The position numbers and the translations under genes were made by a program. Of a DNA stretch of 64,000 nt, positions 12,017 to 25,637 are shown piece by piece; position 1 is the first letter of the stretch, and each line of letters begins with the position of its first letter. Below the pieces are notes generated by a model, which did not search any database, was not told the origin of the DNA, and saw nothing but the letters and a program-made list of their open reading frames with translations. The stretch spans positions 1,893,501-1,957,500 of the forward strand of contig JAPVLO010000045.1 in the NCBI GenBank assembly GCA_027257055.1, read 5' to 3'. This DNA is from Cephalopachus bancanus (Eukaryota; Chordata; Mammalia; Primates; Tarsiidae).

Positions 12017-13985
12017 GGAGGAATATATCTTCTGGGAATATAACTTTCTCAGAAAAATGCATGCCTGAAACAGAGTATTGATTTTTTTCTGGATCTTTTA
12101 ATATGTAAAGACTACTAGAAATTATTTATTGAAGCCCTACCACTAATCTCATTAGATATTTTAATTAGATTAGTATTACATTAACAGTCAATAAGAAGTT
12201 TCAACTGTTACTTGCAATGAGACAAATATGCATCATTTTTGGCAGGATATAAGTCAAAATCCAAATGATTAAAAGTTTATGCATATAAAATATATGCTGG
12301 TACGTGCAGATTTAACTAATAACTATATCCACATTAGTTATCAGTCAAGATCAAGAAACTTTTATCTGATATAATTAGCAAGAGCAGCTATGCTGTGCTA
12401 CTTTCAATAAAAAAGTGATATTTGGCTATGTCTCTCTAAGGATGAAAATACCTCTGCTTTAGCTCTGTTTAGAATTCTTCTCACTTTTAGGAAAGTGGGG
12501 CTGTTTGGAGATGGTCAGATATAACCTCACTGAATTTCCCAGGGCTTGTCTGCAACCATTCTAGTTAACAAGTAAGATATAATCACATACTGTATTATAA
12601 CACCTCAAAGCAAGAACACTTGTATATTGGTTTTCTTTCTCTCATCTTCAAATCTTCATATGGACTACTCCATGTGACAAAAGCAGCTATTTTTCTTCTA
12701 TCCCATAACATGGACCACATACATGATTTTTGGTCCAAATCATATCCTTCAGGAAACAAGTGTTCATTGAATGACTTACTGCATTGTGGATATAATACTA
12801 TACAAGACACCCAAGACCCCTCCTTATCTTGCCAAGACAGTTGTTTCCTCCTGAAACTTACCTGATGGGCAGAAAATTTTTAATATAGCTTTTCTCAGTG
12901 AAACATTATGCAAAACAGAAACAAAATTATTGATCAGTTGCACTCAACCTGCCCAACTTGCAACTCCTCTACATTCATAAACATACTGAAATGCATAATT
13001 TGTTGTTTGTATTACACATGCACCCAAGTATGATTAGGTAAACATGAAAAATAGATTTTAATTTTAACCCTCAGTGGGAGTATATGGGATGATTGAAATC
13101 ATTCACATTAATTTATTTTTATCAAGTATCTCTCCTTGTCCCTAGTAAAGTATAGTAGAAACACTATGGCCTGTCACTTGACATGACATCTGATAGTAAC
13201 AGAACTAAATTGGAGAAAATAAAATGAGGATGGCTAGCTTTACAGATTAAAAAATAGCAAATTCAGTCACTGTTCCAGGTGACAGGACAGCATCGAGACA
13301 TAAGAAACAAGAGTCTTGAAACCTAACTTTGTGTGGGTTGCATGATGACAAGATTAAAGAAAAAAATGGTGGTGGGGGGAGGGCTAAGAGAGGAAGCCAA
13401 AGAGACAAAAAGTCAACACAGAATAGTAAGTAGAGGTGAGGAGAGATGATCTCAAAACACTTACTAGATATAATCAACGCCATGAAATAATAATTACAAA
13501 AGTCAAGAAGTCCTTGCCACCTCCAAAGCATCACATGTGGATACAGGAATTATATTAACCTGTGTAGACAAGGAGAAAACAGATGGAATAAATCCATACT
13601 CAAGGATACAAGGAAACATACAAATGGGTGTGGTGCTTAAGAGTGAGCTTAGGGAAAACTTTGAGGAATATATCCTGATCTGAGATTGTCATTACAACAT
13701 TCAGAGGGGATCTATTTCCATCACTGGGGAAGTGTTGAAAATAAAACAAACATGTGTAAATGATACCACCCTTGGAAAAACTGGATCAAGTATTCCCTGA
13801 TGGGTTTATCCACAGAATTGTTTGCCACACAACCTGCCTAATGTGGTGTCTGGAATTCCCACCAGAGTCGTTTTGCCTTAAGCACTGTGCAGCAACAGAA
13901 CCTGGAAAAGTAATGCATGAATATATAATACCAATTTGCATGTCAGCATGGATTGTCAAAATTCAAGTTAGTTAATTTTCACATT
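12017..13985. other. Unique sequence, no gene seen
   Basis: ORFs of 71-95 codons only, several overlapping on opposite strands, with no motifs. Nothing recognised as a young repeat. Confidence 0.45.
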
Positions 13986-13987
13986 GT

Positions 13988-14160
13988 AATGAGAAAAGAA
14001 TACAGGTTTTGGAGCTGGACAGAACTGGGTTTGCATCTTTCTTTTCTGCTTCTCAACTGTGCCATCTTGAATAAGATACTCAACCTCTCTGAGACACAGT
14101 GACAATGTAAAATATATGTGTAAAGTGCCTGGTGAGCATCTGATTCATTTAGGTGCCTAG
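13988..14160 (+). mobile_element. MIR SINE
   Basis: MIR order is visible: 'ttttggagctggacagaactgggtttgcat', 'ctgtgccatcttgaataagatactcaacctctctgagacacagt' and 'aaaatatatgtgtaaagtgcctgg'. Ancient tRNA-derived mammalian SINE; diverged. Confidence 0.75.
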
Positions 14161-14887
14161 GATTTCTTTTTTTTTTTTCTTCTTTGGTTATTCAAATTAA
14201 AATCTGAGATAAATTTCAATTGGAGTGGGTCAGGCAGACAGATTCCACCAAGGCCAGAACACTGTCCTTCTTTAAATAAAATATCTGAAAATATGAAACA
14301 AAAACAACTCATGTCTCTCTAGATTTAAATGATAAATTATTAAACTTTTGTTACTGGATATCCCCCTCTAATCTCTTTTTTGCCATGTACAAATGGGATA
14401 ACTTGCTTTCCACTGGCAACTCAAATTCAATGTATCTAAAATAATACATAATATTTTCCAACAAAAGAGCTCTTTCTCATGAATTCTCCATGACCTTTAA
14501 TGGCACCAACAGTCTTTTAGTTCTGTACCACATCCAACTATTAGGTGAAATAGACTCACAGTTGTTATGAGTTTGATGATGGATGGGACAAGGCTCAGTG
14601 GTCATAAGACTTCAGGAACAATTTGGAAATGTACGAGACTCTTGGATTGTCACAATAACTGGAAGGCATTTGCTAACATATCTGTAGTACTAGGAACAGT
14701 CCTTCACATTGAAGAATTAGGAGCCCAAAATGTCATTAGAAGCCCTATTGAGAAATAAGAACAGAATCTACCTTCCGAAATGCGTTATGCCCCCTTTCTA
14801 CTTTTCATTTCTGTTTACATTCTATCAGTCCAAGCTTTGCTTTACTTTGAATCACAGCATATTATTGCTGGAAAGAACATTAAGGTC

Positions 14888-15465
14888 CTCTAGATTAGTG
14901 GTCCCCAACATTTTTGGCATCGGGGACCACTTTTGTGGAAGACAATTTTTTCCACCAAGTGGGGGAAGGAGTGTGGGGTGGTGAGAAGGTATGGTTTCAG
15001 GATGATTCAAGCACAGTAAATTTGTCATGCATTTTATTTCTATCATTATTATGTTGTAATATATAATGAAATCATTATACAAGTCACCATAATGCAGAAT
15101 CAGTGGGAGCCCTGAACTTGTTTTCAGGCCACCAGACAGTCCCATCTGGGAGTGGTGGGAGTCAGTGTCATCCAAAGTATGTTGCTTATGTCCAGTCTAC
15201 TCCATAATCTTGTTTCAGTTGCTATCACTGTAGAAAACCCTGCTTCACAAAGACAGGATGTTGGAAATGGAAGCAGGCTTTTTAGTGCTAATCTGACAGG
15301 AGACGGAGCTCATGCAGTAATGCGAACGATGGGGAGTGGCTGTAAATTCAGATGAAATTTCGCTAACTAGCCTACCACTCATCTTCTGCTGTGCAGCCCA
15401 GTTCCTAACACACCAAGGACCAGTACCAGTCTGTGGCACAAGGTTTGGGAACCCCTCCTCTAGCT
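14888..15465 (+). mobile_element. MER1-type hAT-Charlie element, near full length
   Basis: Element 14896-15457. Left terminus TAGTGGTCCCCAACATTTTTGG and right terminus 'ggtttgggaacccct' are the MER1 inverted ends. The flanking 8-bp TSD reads ctctagat / ctctagct (14888-14895 and 15458-15465; 7 of 8), as expected for hAT. Inside: 'gaagacaattttttccacc', 'gaaatcattatacaagtcaccataatg', 'gacagtcccatctggg', 'agacggagctcatgcagtaatgcg'. The 84- and 107-codon ORFs across it are chance reading of a non-coding transposon. Confidence 0.9.
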
Positions 15466-15759
15466 CATGTGACTGAGACCTGAAAGGTTAATGGACTGGC
15501 CCAATTACATAACTAATTGGTTACAAAGTTTGTGCTAAGATCTGACTGTTACTCTAGCAGATTTGTCTGAGGTTATAGTATAATCTAGTTGATGTGCCAC
15601 ATTCAAATTCATCCTCTACAGGACAGACTTGACCACAAAACTTAAAGAACCACTCCCAGAACATAATTTTCCAACCAAAACAGCTCTAAGAATATTCTTA
15701 GAGTTTCCCCATTGACTATTAAGTACACACTTCTCAGCTTGGCATCCTAGACCACCCAT

Positions 15760-16175
15760 GATTTGGGCCAACCAGGCCTTTTAGTGGTTTTCCACCCTAC
15801 TCTCCTTCTGCCTTTTTTTGAGTGACAAACTGTCCCCCTGGCTAACTCCCAAGCACATATTGGGCATTTATATCTTCCCTCAAGCTGTTCTCTTTGCCTA
15901 AAATATTCTCCACATTCTTTCTCTGTCAAATCTCTACTGACATTCAAATGTCTTCTCTCCATGAAACTTTTTAAAAAAATTATCTCAACCTGAAATATTC
16001 TTTTCCTTTTATCACCTTTAATACTTTGTTGCTGTTACTGGAATTACTATGGTCTGATAGGCACTATAGTTATTTAAATATTTTGTTCTATTTGAAGACA
16101 GTGCCTAGCTAATATATATAACCTAAGCTGTGTCATACTTTGCACATATAAGGTGTCAATAAAAAGTTTGAAGCT
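15760..16175 (+). mobile_element. L2 LINE 3' fragment
   Basis: L2 3'-end order: 'caggccttttagtggttttccac', 'ctcaagctgttctctttgcctaaaatattctcc', 'tctctactgacattcaaatgtc', 'catgaaactt' and the terminal 'ataaggtgtcaataaaaag'. The 71-codon minus-strand ORF here is a shadow. Confidence 0.65.
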
Positions 16176-16179
16176 ACAT

Positions 16180-19100
16180 ACACAAAAGATCTAGCAGCTA
16201 TTTGAAATTTGTTGGAAATATGTTTCAATTTGAAACAACAGCAACAATAAAAACCAGAAAGGTTTTGTTTTTTCTGTTGCCCTTAATGAAAGTTTCATTT
16301 ATCTTTGTCATCTAATCTATATTGTCAGCAATAAAGATGGATGCTTCATTAATAAAAATCAGAGTAGGTCTTCTACTTTGTAGATGAAAACTCCTGAAGT
16401 ATTCTCAAGATGATCAAACTGCATCTAACAGCCCAGAGAACTAATAGGTAATCCTAAATGAGCATCACCAGTTGATTTGGGATTTGGTTTAGAGTCATAA
16501 TTGTGAAAAGAAAAAAATCTTTGTAAATTTTTTCTAACTATTCATTACTATATTATCTGAACTTTAGCTAACAATTACCAATAAGTTAGTGCTGGGGAGT
16601 AGAGTCTAGCTTTCTTGATACTGGCCACTCAGTTCCAAATTAAATGCTTAGCATATAAAAGTATATAACTCTTTTGTTGGTGTGTATTAAGAATAAATCT
16701 GGACATATTCTTCCATATAGCTATTAGTTGTTTTAGTCTCATGATTTAATTCATTCCAATATAAATAAACTAAAATATGTCCAAAATTTTTGAGTGTAAG
16801 AAGAGGATCAAAGAGACAGAAACATTTAAAGAGCCTAAAATCCAATTTAGAAAACTAAAATCTTGATCTTTAAATCAAGAAGCTAAGTAATTCATTGTGT
16901 TATACTAATCTTTTAATAGTAGTAATGTACTGGAAATTAAGTTGCCATGTCATGATTATAAGTTTCTGAAAAGTTATTAGATATTTGTACAATGGTGAAA
17001 CTTTTGATAATACTGGAACTAAAATTATCCCATTTTTATTCAGTTGATTAGATTTTCATTTTTAGACTAGAGAGTGATTTTATAGAACTGTTTTCTTTGA
17101 ATTTAGAATAGAAGAATTGAATTTTTGGAGCTGAAAGAATGTGATAAAAAGTAATCATTATACTATGTGGTAATTTAATTTTTTCTACCAAAAATATTAC
17201 AGATTCGCTTTTAAAAAAATTAATGCACAAAATTCAAGACCTGTAGTATTTCAATATGAATTTTATAATAATTTCCCTATAAGGTTTGCTATTTCAACTT
17301 TAGAAATATAAATGGTTATGTCATACTCCTTCATTTTATATATTATATCATGTTATTAGATTGTATTATATTACCTTATATTTAAATAGCACTTAACAGT
17401 AAATAGGTGATTTGAAAAATTATTCTGCAGTTCATTAATAGCTTATCTTATTTCCTAAAAGTTCCTTTTTTGTTGAAAAAGGGCATGCCACTTCTCTGCT
17501 GGATGCTCCCTCAAGTCATATTTACTGTAACCAGGAGATGAAATTTCCAAACAAACCCTGGTGTTTACAGCACTTGGAGAGGCATGTGGCCTGCCATTCC
17601 AGTCTCTGACAAGCATGTGCCCCACCTGCTTTTTGGCTTTGGCTTAACGAGTTAGTTGGGCCCCAGCACAAGTGTGAGAACATGAGAATGTGAGATGCCA
17701 CAGGCCAGGTGACATGCCAGTGCTGAAAAGCTGGTACATGGCAGGGGATCACTGTGTACATAGAAAGGCCACATGCCACACCAAAATGTAGCAGCCACTT
17801 CTCCCAAATTAGATGAATAATTTTCCTTCCATTATGTTCTCACAAACATGTTGTAAAACAATGAGCCTGGAGCTACACTAAGTCCAAAAGTTCAGGGTTT
17901 CAAATGAGTGACAAGTGAATATTCATGTTTATTTCTGAGTTGATTGACAGGTAGAACTTAAAAAAAAAATCTATGCTTATGCATGATTTGATTTGAGAAA
18001 TACTATTTCAAGGCAACAAAAATCATTCCGATAGGTATGAATCTTCTGTGTGACCAAATGCTGCAGAGAAGCAAATAAAATTTTCTTTTTGTCTAATATA
18101 ATAAGAGAGAAGTTACTAGAAAAAATGTCCGAGAATCTCACATAATCCTTCCTAGTTTTCTCTGAATTTCATACTTCTGTGTGCTATCACCAGGCCTATG
18201 ATGCTACTGCAAGTGCAGTTGAATTCATCTTAAGTGTTGACAGGGAAGGATAAGAAAATAATAATTACATTTAAAAATTTATGTTGGGTCTAGTGTAGGT
18301 TACAGAATTCATAAATGTGCAATGTCAGGTAACCCAAGGTATTTTCCAACTTTTGACTCTACTGCTGAATAAGTATATGAACATGAAAGTTAAATAAAAT
18401 GTCTATATTTTATTTTTCTCATCTTAACAATGGAAGACTCAATCTAGGCCAAAATACTTCTGAAATTTTTGAAGAATCCATAATGAGGATTTTTTTCCTA
18501 ATGAGGGACATTAGCAGAAATCCTGAAAGAAGACAAAGGGCTTTTGTCTTTGTTATCCACATTTTAAACAAGGAAATAATTATGGAATTCATGACAACTA
18601 GTGTTTTTTTCATAGCATGATATGTTTTCAAATGCACAGTTTTTAAATTTTTTTCATCTATTTAACTGCAAGCCATGAGCTTTCAAGGAGTAGAATCAAT
18701 CTAGTTATATCTTTTTTTCATAAATTTCACATAATGGTAGAAGGGAATCAGAGAAAGATTTTAAGCAGCTAAAAATTATATGAATATGTGGAACGCTGTA
18801 TGATTTCAGTCTGTAATTTAGATTTTCATCCTATAGCTCTTGGCTTTTACAACTGCTCCCTGAATTTCCTAAAATAATTCCCCGGGCTTCAGTGTGGGAT
18901 GGATAATACCCTGCAGGGCCATAGTCCGGTTTTAGATTAATAGACTCCTGGTGTGGTATGCTGCAGCCGAGCACTGTTTCACCTTCACTGGGAACACAGT
19001 ATCTTCCTCATTCGTATAAAACAGACACCACCAATACTGGGCTATGCTTATAATGTTATGTTGCCTAATAAAGGAATTTTCAGAAGTTTATTTATTTCTT

Positions 19101-22100
19101 TTTCTGTTTGCTGAGTAAATTATTGCTTGTAAAAGGTTATGCTTCTCCAGAGACCATTAGAAATAAAGTCCCAGTTCTTTTTATCCAAAGTCTGGGCGAT
19201 TTCCAGTATCTTTTAAACCTGGATAAGAATGTCATCCTTTGAAACAGTCTGCTGAAATAGAGATTTAAAGCTCAGGCACTGCCTCTTGATGAACACATGG
19301 ATTGAGAAGCTAGAGAGGGGAATTCTGAGACCATGTGGAGACAGCTCTCCATTAAAGCTCAGGTATTAGTATTCAACAGAGGGCAGAGGGCATGTTGGAG
19401 ACAGAGTATGATTGTTAATACTGGATCTCCAAGCAGAACATTCAGTAGAATATCCATACTCCATACTTAAAAAAACAAAAAAGTTAAGCACTGACAAGGC
19501 CGTTACTCATTGTAGCAGGCATATTTCAGAAGATAATCTACTAGAAAAAAAGTACATTGTTCTTGCTTCAAAATATTGGGTAGTCCCATTGACTACCTAT
19601 GTAAATTCTATAACTTCGAGAATTATAGCTCTAAAATATTTTACTAGTAGTATGGAAGTCAAAATATTAAACCAAATAAAAAATACATAGACAAATAAAG
19701 TATTTTTATTGACATTTTATTTCTCCTCTCCTTTTGGTCTTCATTTACTTTTATTTTCCATTCGCATTTTTTTCATATTCTTACATGTAATAATAATCCC
19801 CTTTCTTCACACACCATACACATTCACTGTAGGTCATCAAGATGTATTTCCATTGTTTACTGACTTTTCTTTTTCTTTTATTCTCTCTCAGACTAAAAAA
19901 ATGAAATGGAGGTAACACCAGGGAAATATTCACAATTGAAAGATGGAGTGAGAGTAAATTATTACACCTTATTTCACATCAGATTAAAGTAGAAGAAAGT
20001 TTAATCCCATCTACTTGAATCTAAATTGGCAAGAATGGCACAGGCAGAGCAGCCTACAGTCACCGTCTAGGATCCATAGTAAGGCATTAAAAAATATTTG
20101 ATTGAGTTGACCAAAACCAAAAAGTCATTGTGAAATGTATCATGTTAACTTAGAACAATTGTACTGTGACTATAGTAAAGAAAAATAAACAAAAAGAGAA
20201 TCACCTCTGTCCTAAGGTGGAAAATTATAATAAAAAACAATTTTATGAAAATAAATGGGCAGGAAAAAAAAAAGACTAATATTGGAATTAGTGAGAGTAT
20301 ACTTTTCAATACAAAGGACATAGTTACCCCAGTGGATCTGAAGAAAATGACGTTTGAAGCCATTTGAAAGATTGAGAAAAGACAAATGTCCATGGTATAA
20401 TCTTATGCGATAATCATTTGCTGGACTTAATTTCAATTTTTTAATATTTAAAAATAGAAATAAGTTTTAGATGAAAGCATAAATTTGTCATGTTGCAGTT
20501 ACCTCACTATAGCATTTTCAGAGATTTTATTATGGATTTAAAACAAAAAAACAGGGTCTATAAGAAAATAAAAACGTGTTTAGATTTTGTTAAGCCTGCC
20601 AAAATCACAGGGAAGCAAAATCACTACCAGTGTCTTTTTTCATTTTTATGGAAAAATGTTTTTATACTGCTCTCTTGAATACTATTTGAAATGTACTGAG
20701 CCTGACAAAAGTGTAGATGAAGGTGAAACAGAGAGACGTAATGTCTGAGAAATGAAGTGTGATAATATTTTGCTAAGAAAAAATCAAGATTGATTTGTGA
20801 TCGAAAGGAAACTAATGCCAACTAAAATAGCAAATCTCAATCTCATCACTGCATCAAAAATACTGTAATCTTGTATTTTATCATTACACTGTTTTAATTT
20901 CTGATCCTCAACATTTAAAGAAATTGGGCTGCATTATGTTTAGAACACATATAAGTAACACTTGGGAGATGTTTGTGAAGTGTCAAATATAATAGTAAAT
21001 TTCCTATATTTCATTCGATTATAGGTTTAACCCATTTCACAGGACACCAAGATTTTTTCCACATGAGTATATTCTTACTTTAACTATATAATTTGCCAAG
21101 CCACACATGAAACTTTAAAAAGAGAAAGATATTTCTCTTTGACCTGAAAGGGAGACCACACATATACTTTAGTGAATTGAAAACAGCTGTGTACAGTCTT
21201 TGGCAGAGGCAAATTCTTTTGAAAGATTACATCTGTGTGGTCAGTTTGGGTTTTGATGCAATCGCTTTTAATGTATTTACATGTAAATATAAAGATATGT
21301 TGAACTACTTAAGACATTTTTAATAGTTGGAATTGTGTCCCCTTTTTTCTAGTATTCTACTGGTTTATACAATTTGAACAAAACCATTAAGTTTGAAATA
21401 ATGATAGTGCGTTAAAAACAATTCTAAACATTAGGAAGTCTTAATCCTATCCTTGACTGTGGTATTTACTAAATAATAATTTGCAAATGATTTAATCCAG
21501 ACATTGCTGCTTTTTTTTTTTTGTATAGCGACTTTGTAAGAATACTTGTCATTTACTAAGATATTTTGAGACGGTATCAAAATTATACAAAGTCCTGAGA
21601 AGACGTCTATATTTATACAAGTAGAGTCAATATTTTCTTTTGCTGTTTTTCAAAATGCTTCCCCTTTTTAAAAAAAATAGGGTAATTTATTTTGGTTACA
21701 GAAACTGGAATGAGTAGGCACTATGTTGAAATAAACAGGTATGAATAAAATGAATTTATCACATTAAAATTTTTCACGTATTATTCTTATTTTTATAATG
21801 CCCTGACAAGTGGCAACTCAAGACAGCATATAGTGGTTCCAAACTGCAATGTAATAGCCATAAGAAATGTTATTGTAAGACCCTACATCAGACATCTTTT
21901 TTGAATCTAACCCTAAAGTGTACAGTAATAACCTGGGAATAGTTATAAATATCTAAAGATGCAGTAGTGATTTTCAAAAGATTTCCTGCTTCACCATCCT
22001 GTTTCCTTTAGAAAGAACTAGAAAGGACTGAAGATATCAATTTAATACATGTATTTTTTTCTCAGGCATCAATTTTCTTGGAAGTAATTCTAGAAGTAGA

Positions 22101-22710
22101 AAAAATCATTTAGTTTAGGCATGGATATTTGCTCTAAGAACTTTCACCATGATGGAAAGTGAATGGAAAGGTTAAGTAGAAGACGTGCATCATTGCTGTA
22201 ATTTGTAAACTGATGTGATAACCTTGTGTTTAATACTTTATGGAGTAGAAGGTGAATGCTACAGGGAGAAATGTCACTTGGAGATAAGGGAAATCATATG
22301 CTAAGAATGTGTATAAATGTGACTGAGAATTAACTTGAGTGTTTCTTTATTAATTGGTAGACTGGTATAACATGACAATGAAATAATGAAGGTATCCTAG
22401 CAACCATATTTTCATAACAACTGTGGCCTGCAAGACTGTGATGACTGTCAGCCACATTTATTAATTCAGTAGGGTTAGCAAAGATAATTTCAATTAATAA
22501 AACCTCTCTGCAAACAAAATATAGTGTAGATTTGATCACACCCAACTGGAATTTTTTATTTATAAAAAATTGTATAATAGATTAATGAATCATTTTAAGT
22601 TTATAATATTCATGTTCAGTAAGAATAATTCGAAGACATTTTGCAATGTATTTATTTTGAATACAATCTGAAAAAATCTAGAAAAATTATACAAAGACCT
22701 GTAAATATTG
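16180..22710. other. Long AT-rich stretch without Alu or gene
   Basis: No young repeat is recognised. 17500-17800 is locally GC-richer and holds an 11-bp perfect inverted repeat: ggcatgtggcc at 17581-17591 and ggccacatgcc at 17767-17777. 18840-19010 is also GC-richer with no recognised feature. ORFs of 60-92 codons show no family. Confidence 0.45.
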
Positions 22711-22712
22711 TA

Positions 22713-23028
22713 AGATATGCTTTTTTTTTTTTTTTTTTTTTTGAGTTGGAGTCTCACTCTGTCACCCAGACTGGAGTGCAGTGGCCGCTCCCGGCCACCG
22801 CAGCCTCGACCTGCTGGGCTCCGGCGATCCTTCCGCCTCAGCCTTCCAAGTAGCCGGAATTACAGGCATGCGCTGCCACACCCGGCTGATTTTTTGATTT
22901 ATTGTAGAGATGAGGTCTTGCTGCCCAGGCGGGTCTCGAACCCGCGGGCTCAGGCAATCCACTCACCTCAGCCTCCCAAAGGCGCGGGATTACAGGCTGA
23001 GCAACCGAGCCCGGCTAGATATGCTTTT
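22713..23028 (-). mobile_element. Alu, lineage-specific type (copy 2), full length
   Basis: Body 22725-23016, poly(T) tail at the left, TSD agatatgctttt at 22713-22724 and 23017-23028. Minus strand carries a perfect GCGGGTTCGAGACCCGC B-box hairpin and a perfect GTGGCCGGGAGCGGCCAC palindrome. The A box reads TTGCTCAGC (one change). ORFs at 22641-23055 are Alu translations. Confidence 0.97.
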
Positions 23029-23149
23029 ATACAAAATATCAACATGCCAAAATAGATGTTTACATGTAAGTTATTTCTATTTTTAATCAGTTTTATTTAT
23101 TCTAATAATACCGAGACAAAAGCATTATATGTCCTTGTTTTGATATTCT

Positions 23150-23400
23150 GAAAACTCTTTAATTATTTAAGAAAATTTGACAAATACAAATTTTAAATAT
23201 TTTTAAAGTATACAGCATGGTGACTTGATACACATATACACTGTGTACTGACTACTGCAAATTACCACATCTGTCACCACCCACTGTTACCGTTTGTATG
23301 TGTGTGTATATGCATATGTGTGCTGGGAAGAACACAAAATCTACTTTCTTATCAAATCTCAAGCAAACAATACATTTTAAAATTGTTTCAGTGAGGCTCT
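23150..23400 (-). mobile_element. L1MA/MB-type 3' UTR fragment
   Basis: Reverse of an L1M 3' UTR: 'tttaaagtatacagcatggtgacttgatacacatatacactgtg', 'gcaaattaccacatctgtcaccaccca' and, further on, 'aaaatctactttcttatcaaatctcaagcaaac'. Diverged. Confidence 0.65.
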
Positions 23401-25270
23401 TCTCTCCCACGTACTGAATTGATTGAAATTCTATTTCTTTAGTGAGTTAAAATAGAATTGAGGGGTACTTATTAAGTACCTACTGTTTGTCTAAATGAAA
23501 GCTCAATATAACATGATCATAAAAATACTTCTACCTGATTTTGGGCTGTACTCTTTTCTCAATTTCCATCTCCTCTGATCTAATACAAAAACAATTTATC
23601 TGTCCAGGTACTGGTAGGAAAACAGAAAGCTCTCTGTCTACTTGAAGTAAGTAGAGACTGATTTGATACAGGTAACTTTTGGAAAAGGGTTGAAGAACAG
23701 AAGTAAGGAATAGCCACCAGTACCTCTCATGACCACTCCAGGGAGTAAGGAAGAGACACAAACTGCCAGAAACATTTAACAATGATCACTATTATCTCCA
23801 GCAATGAAGCCAATGAGTCAAGAGAAAGTATCTAGAGACTGCCGCAAATCACACCTCCCAAAACCCACATATCTGCCCACTGCAGCCAGAGGAATGTTAA
23901 ATGGCTTCTGCCTTCCATGTTTCATGTTTCTTACTGGCAGGATCTTACCTGGAACCCTACTGACAGGAAACCTGAGAAATGTAGGTCTCAGGCTTCCAGC
24001 TCCTGTAACACAGGGATCTGCCCAGAGAAGATGAAAATGGTGCTGAGTTCCCAAGAGATAACTTGGCACAAATAATAAGTCAGAGAACTTTCTTATGAGT
24101 GACACTACAGCAGTTTCAAATATAACAGAAAATTTATTTCCAAATATAACAGAAAAACTATAGGAGGGATCTCTAACTTGGAATTGTCTTGGATGTTTTA
24201 GCAACTGTGATTGTAGAACCAAACAATACCTAGATTCTGAATGATATTTCTCTAATTGTATCACTGTCCCCATAACTATTTTTTCTGTGTCCTAATATAT
24301 TAATATGATTATTAGCCTAAATAAATCTTTGGAGGTTTTGAATCATTTAACCTTCTCCAACTACTAATAAAATTTGTTATGAGTATATAAGCATAATACG
24401 TTATGAATACTGGAGATTTTAAAAAACACAAACACAAAAGTGAAAGTGAGCACTGGTTAACTAACAAAATGAATCCTGAGTAAGAACAGCTCATAGTGTT
24501 TTTTAAAATTTAGATGACAGTTGCTTATCCTGCTTTCTGCATTGAGATGTGAATTCAGCCCCCCCTCTTTTTTTAGTTTTAGCTACTATGGAACAATCGA
24601 TGAGTTGCATAAATGAAAGAATTAGAGCTTCCTGAAATTGGTTGTGTTGATGCAAATATACTACTCTTAGAGGCAGAGCTGTGTCTGCTTTCTTCACAAT
24701 TCTATATCAGCCTCAGTACTGGACCACGTACATGTGAAGAACCCAGAAAATATGCGCTAAATAATGCTTGACTAGTATTTAGTTTGTTACATTTAACTCA
24801 CATGTCATTTTAGAAGTTGTGTTTTTTTTTTTGTTTTTCCTTAATGGAATGTGTTGTTATAAAAGGAGGAATTTCAAAACTTAGCCATACTCAAATATTT
24901 GATAATAGTTGAATCTGGTCATGGTTGTATATAAAGGTTCATTGTCTTCTCTATTTCGAGTATTATAAAATTATTTCTGTATAACTTTTCTTCTAAAATG
25001 TTATCTATCTCTGATGACCTGACACTCACAATCATGGCAGCTGTTCTACTGAGTCAATAGATTGGTTCTAACTGTATGGTCTTTCTCATGGAGTCTAATC
25101 CTGATCTGAAGTTACCTCAGTTCTGATCTTTGGCCACGTAACTGCCTATGAGGGACATCTCTTCATGATTCTTCTTCACCTTCTCTTCTGTAACATGTCA
25201 TATTAATATCCCTGCCCCGGGTCTTCTTTGCAAGCATCACATAGAATAACATAACAATAATATATCACCT
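23401..25270. other. Unique or old sequence, no gene seen
   Basis: The 151-codon minus-strand ORF at 23818-24273 has no recognisable domain and is overlapped by a plus-strand ORF. 24118-24160 holds a near-tandem 'aaatataacagaaaa' pair. No young repeat. Confidence 0.45.
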
Positions 25271-25274
25271 ATCA

Positions 25275-25475
25275 TTTATTTATTCCATGTGGCAGGGATC
25301 ATGCTTTAAATATTTTGTTTACTACTCACACTAATTTAATGAGATAGGTCCCAATATATTGACAATTCACAGGGAGGAATGTAGGCTTAGAGATACTGAA
25401 TCAATTACTTAGTGACACACATTTTACCACAGAACTATGACTTTAAATCCATGACTAAATCCTTCCAATTAACAA
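25275..25475 (-). mobile_element. MIR SINE
   Basis: Reverse MIR order: 'actcacactaatttaatgagataggt', 'acagggaggaatgtaggcttagagatactgaatcaattac' and 'acagaactatgactttaaatccatg'. Diverged. Confidence 0.6.
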
Positions 25476-25637
25476 TAACAACAGTCTAAGTAAAAAGAAA
25501 ATTGGTAAATTGCACTTCGTTAAACCCAGGGAAAACATTGTTAAGTAGGAATTGATTGACTAAATGATAGTGATCCTTTAATAACAATAAAAATAGAAAA
25601 CATATCTATTCAAGCTTTAAAATGTATAAGCATAAAA

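Noticed and set aside
15470..15600. Possible MIR right of the MER1 element
   Set aside because: Only 'gacctgaaaggttaatggactggcccaattacat' is suggestive; too diverged to list as a feature.
22920..22960. tRNA-gene-like B box and T stem in the Alus
   Set aside because: There is no acceptor or anticodon arm, and the motif sits in dimeric 7SL-derived Alus. It is a promoter feature, not a tRNA gene.
23818..24273. 151-codon minus-strand ORF
   Set aside because: No motif, no context, and overlapping ORF on the other strand. Chance ORF.
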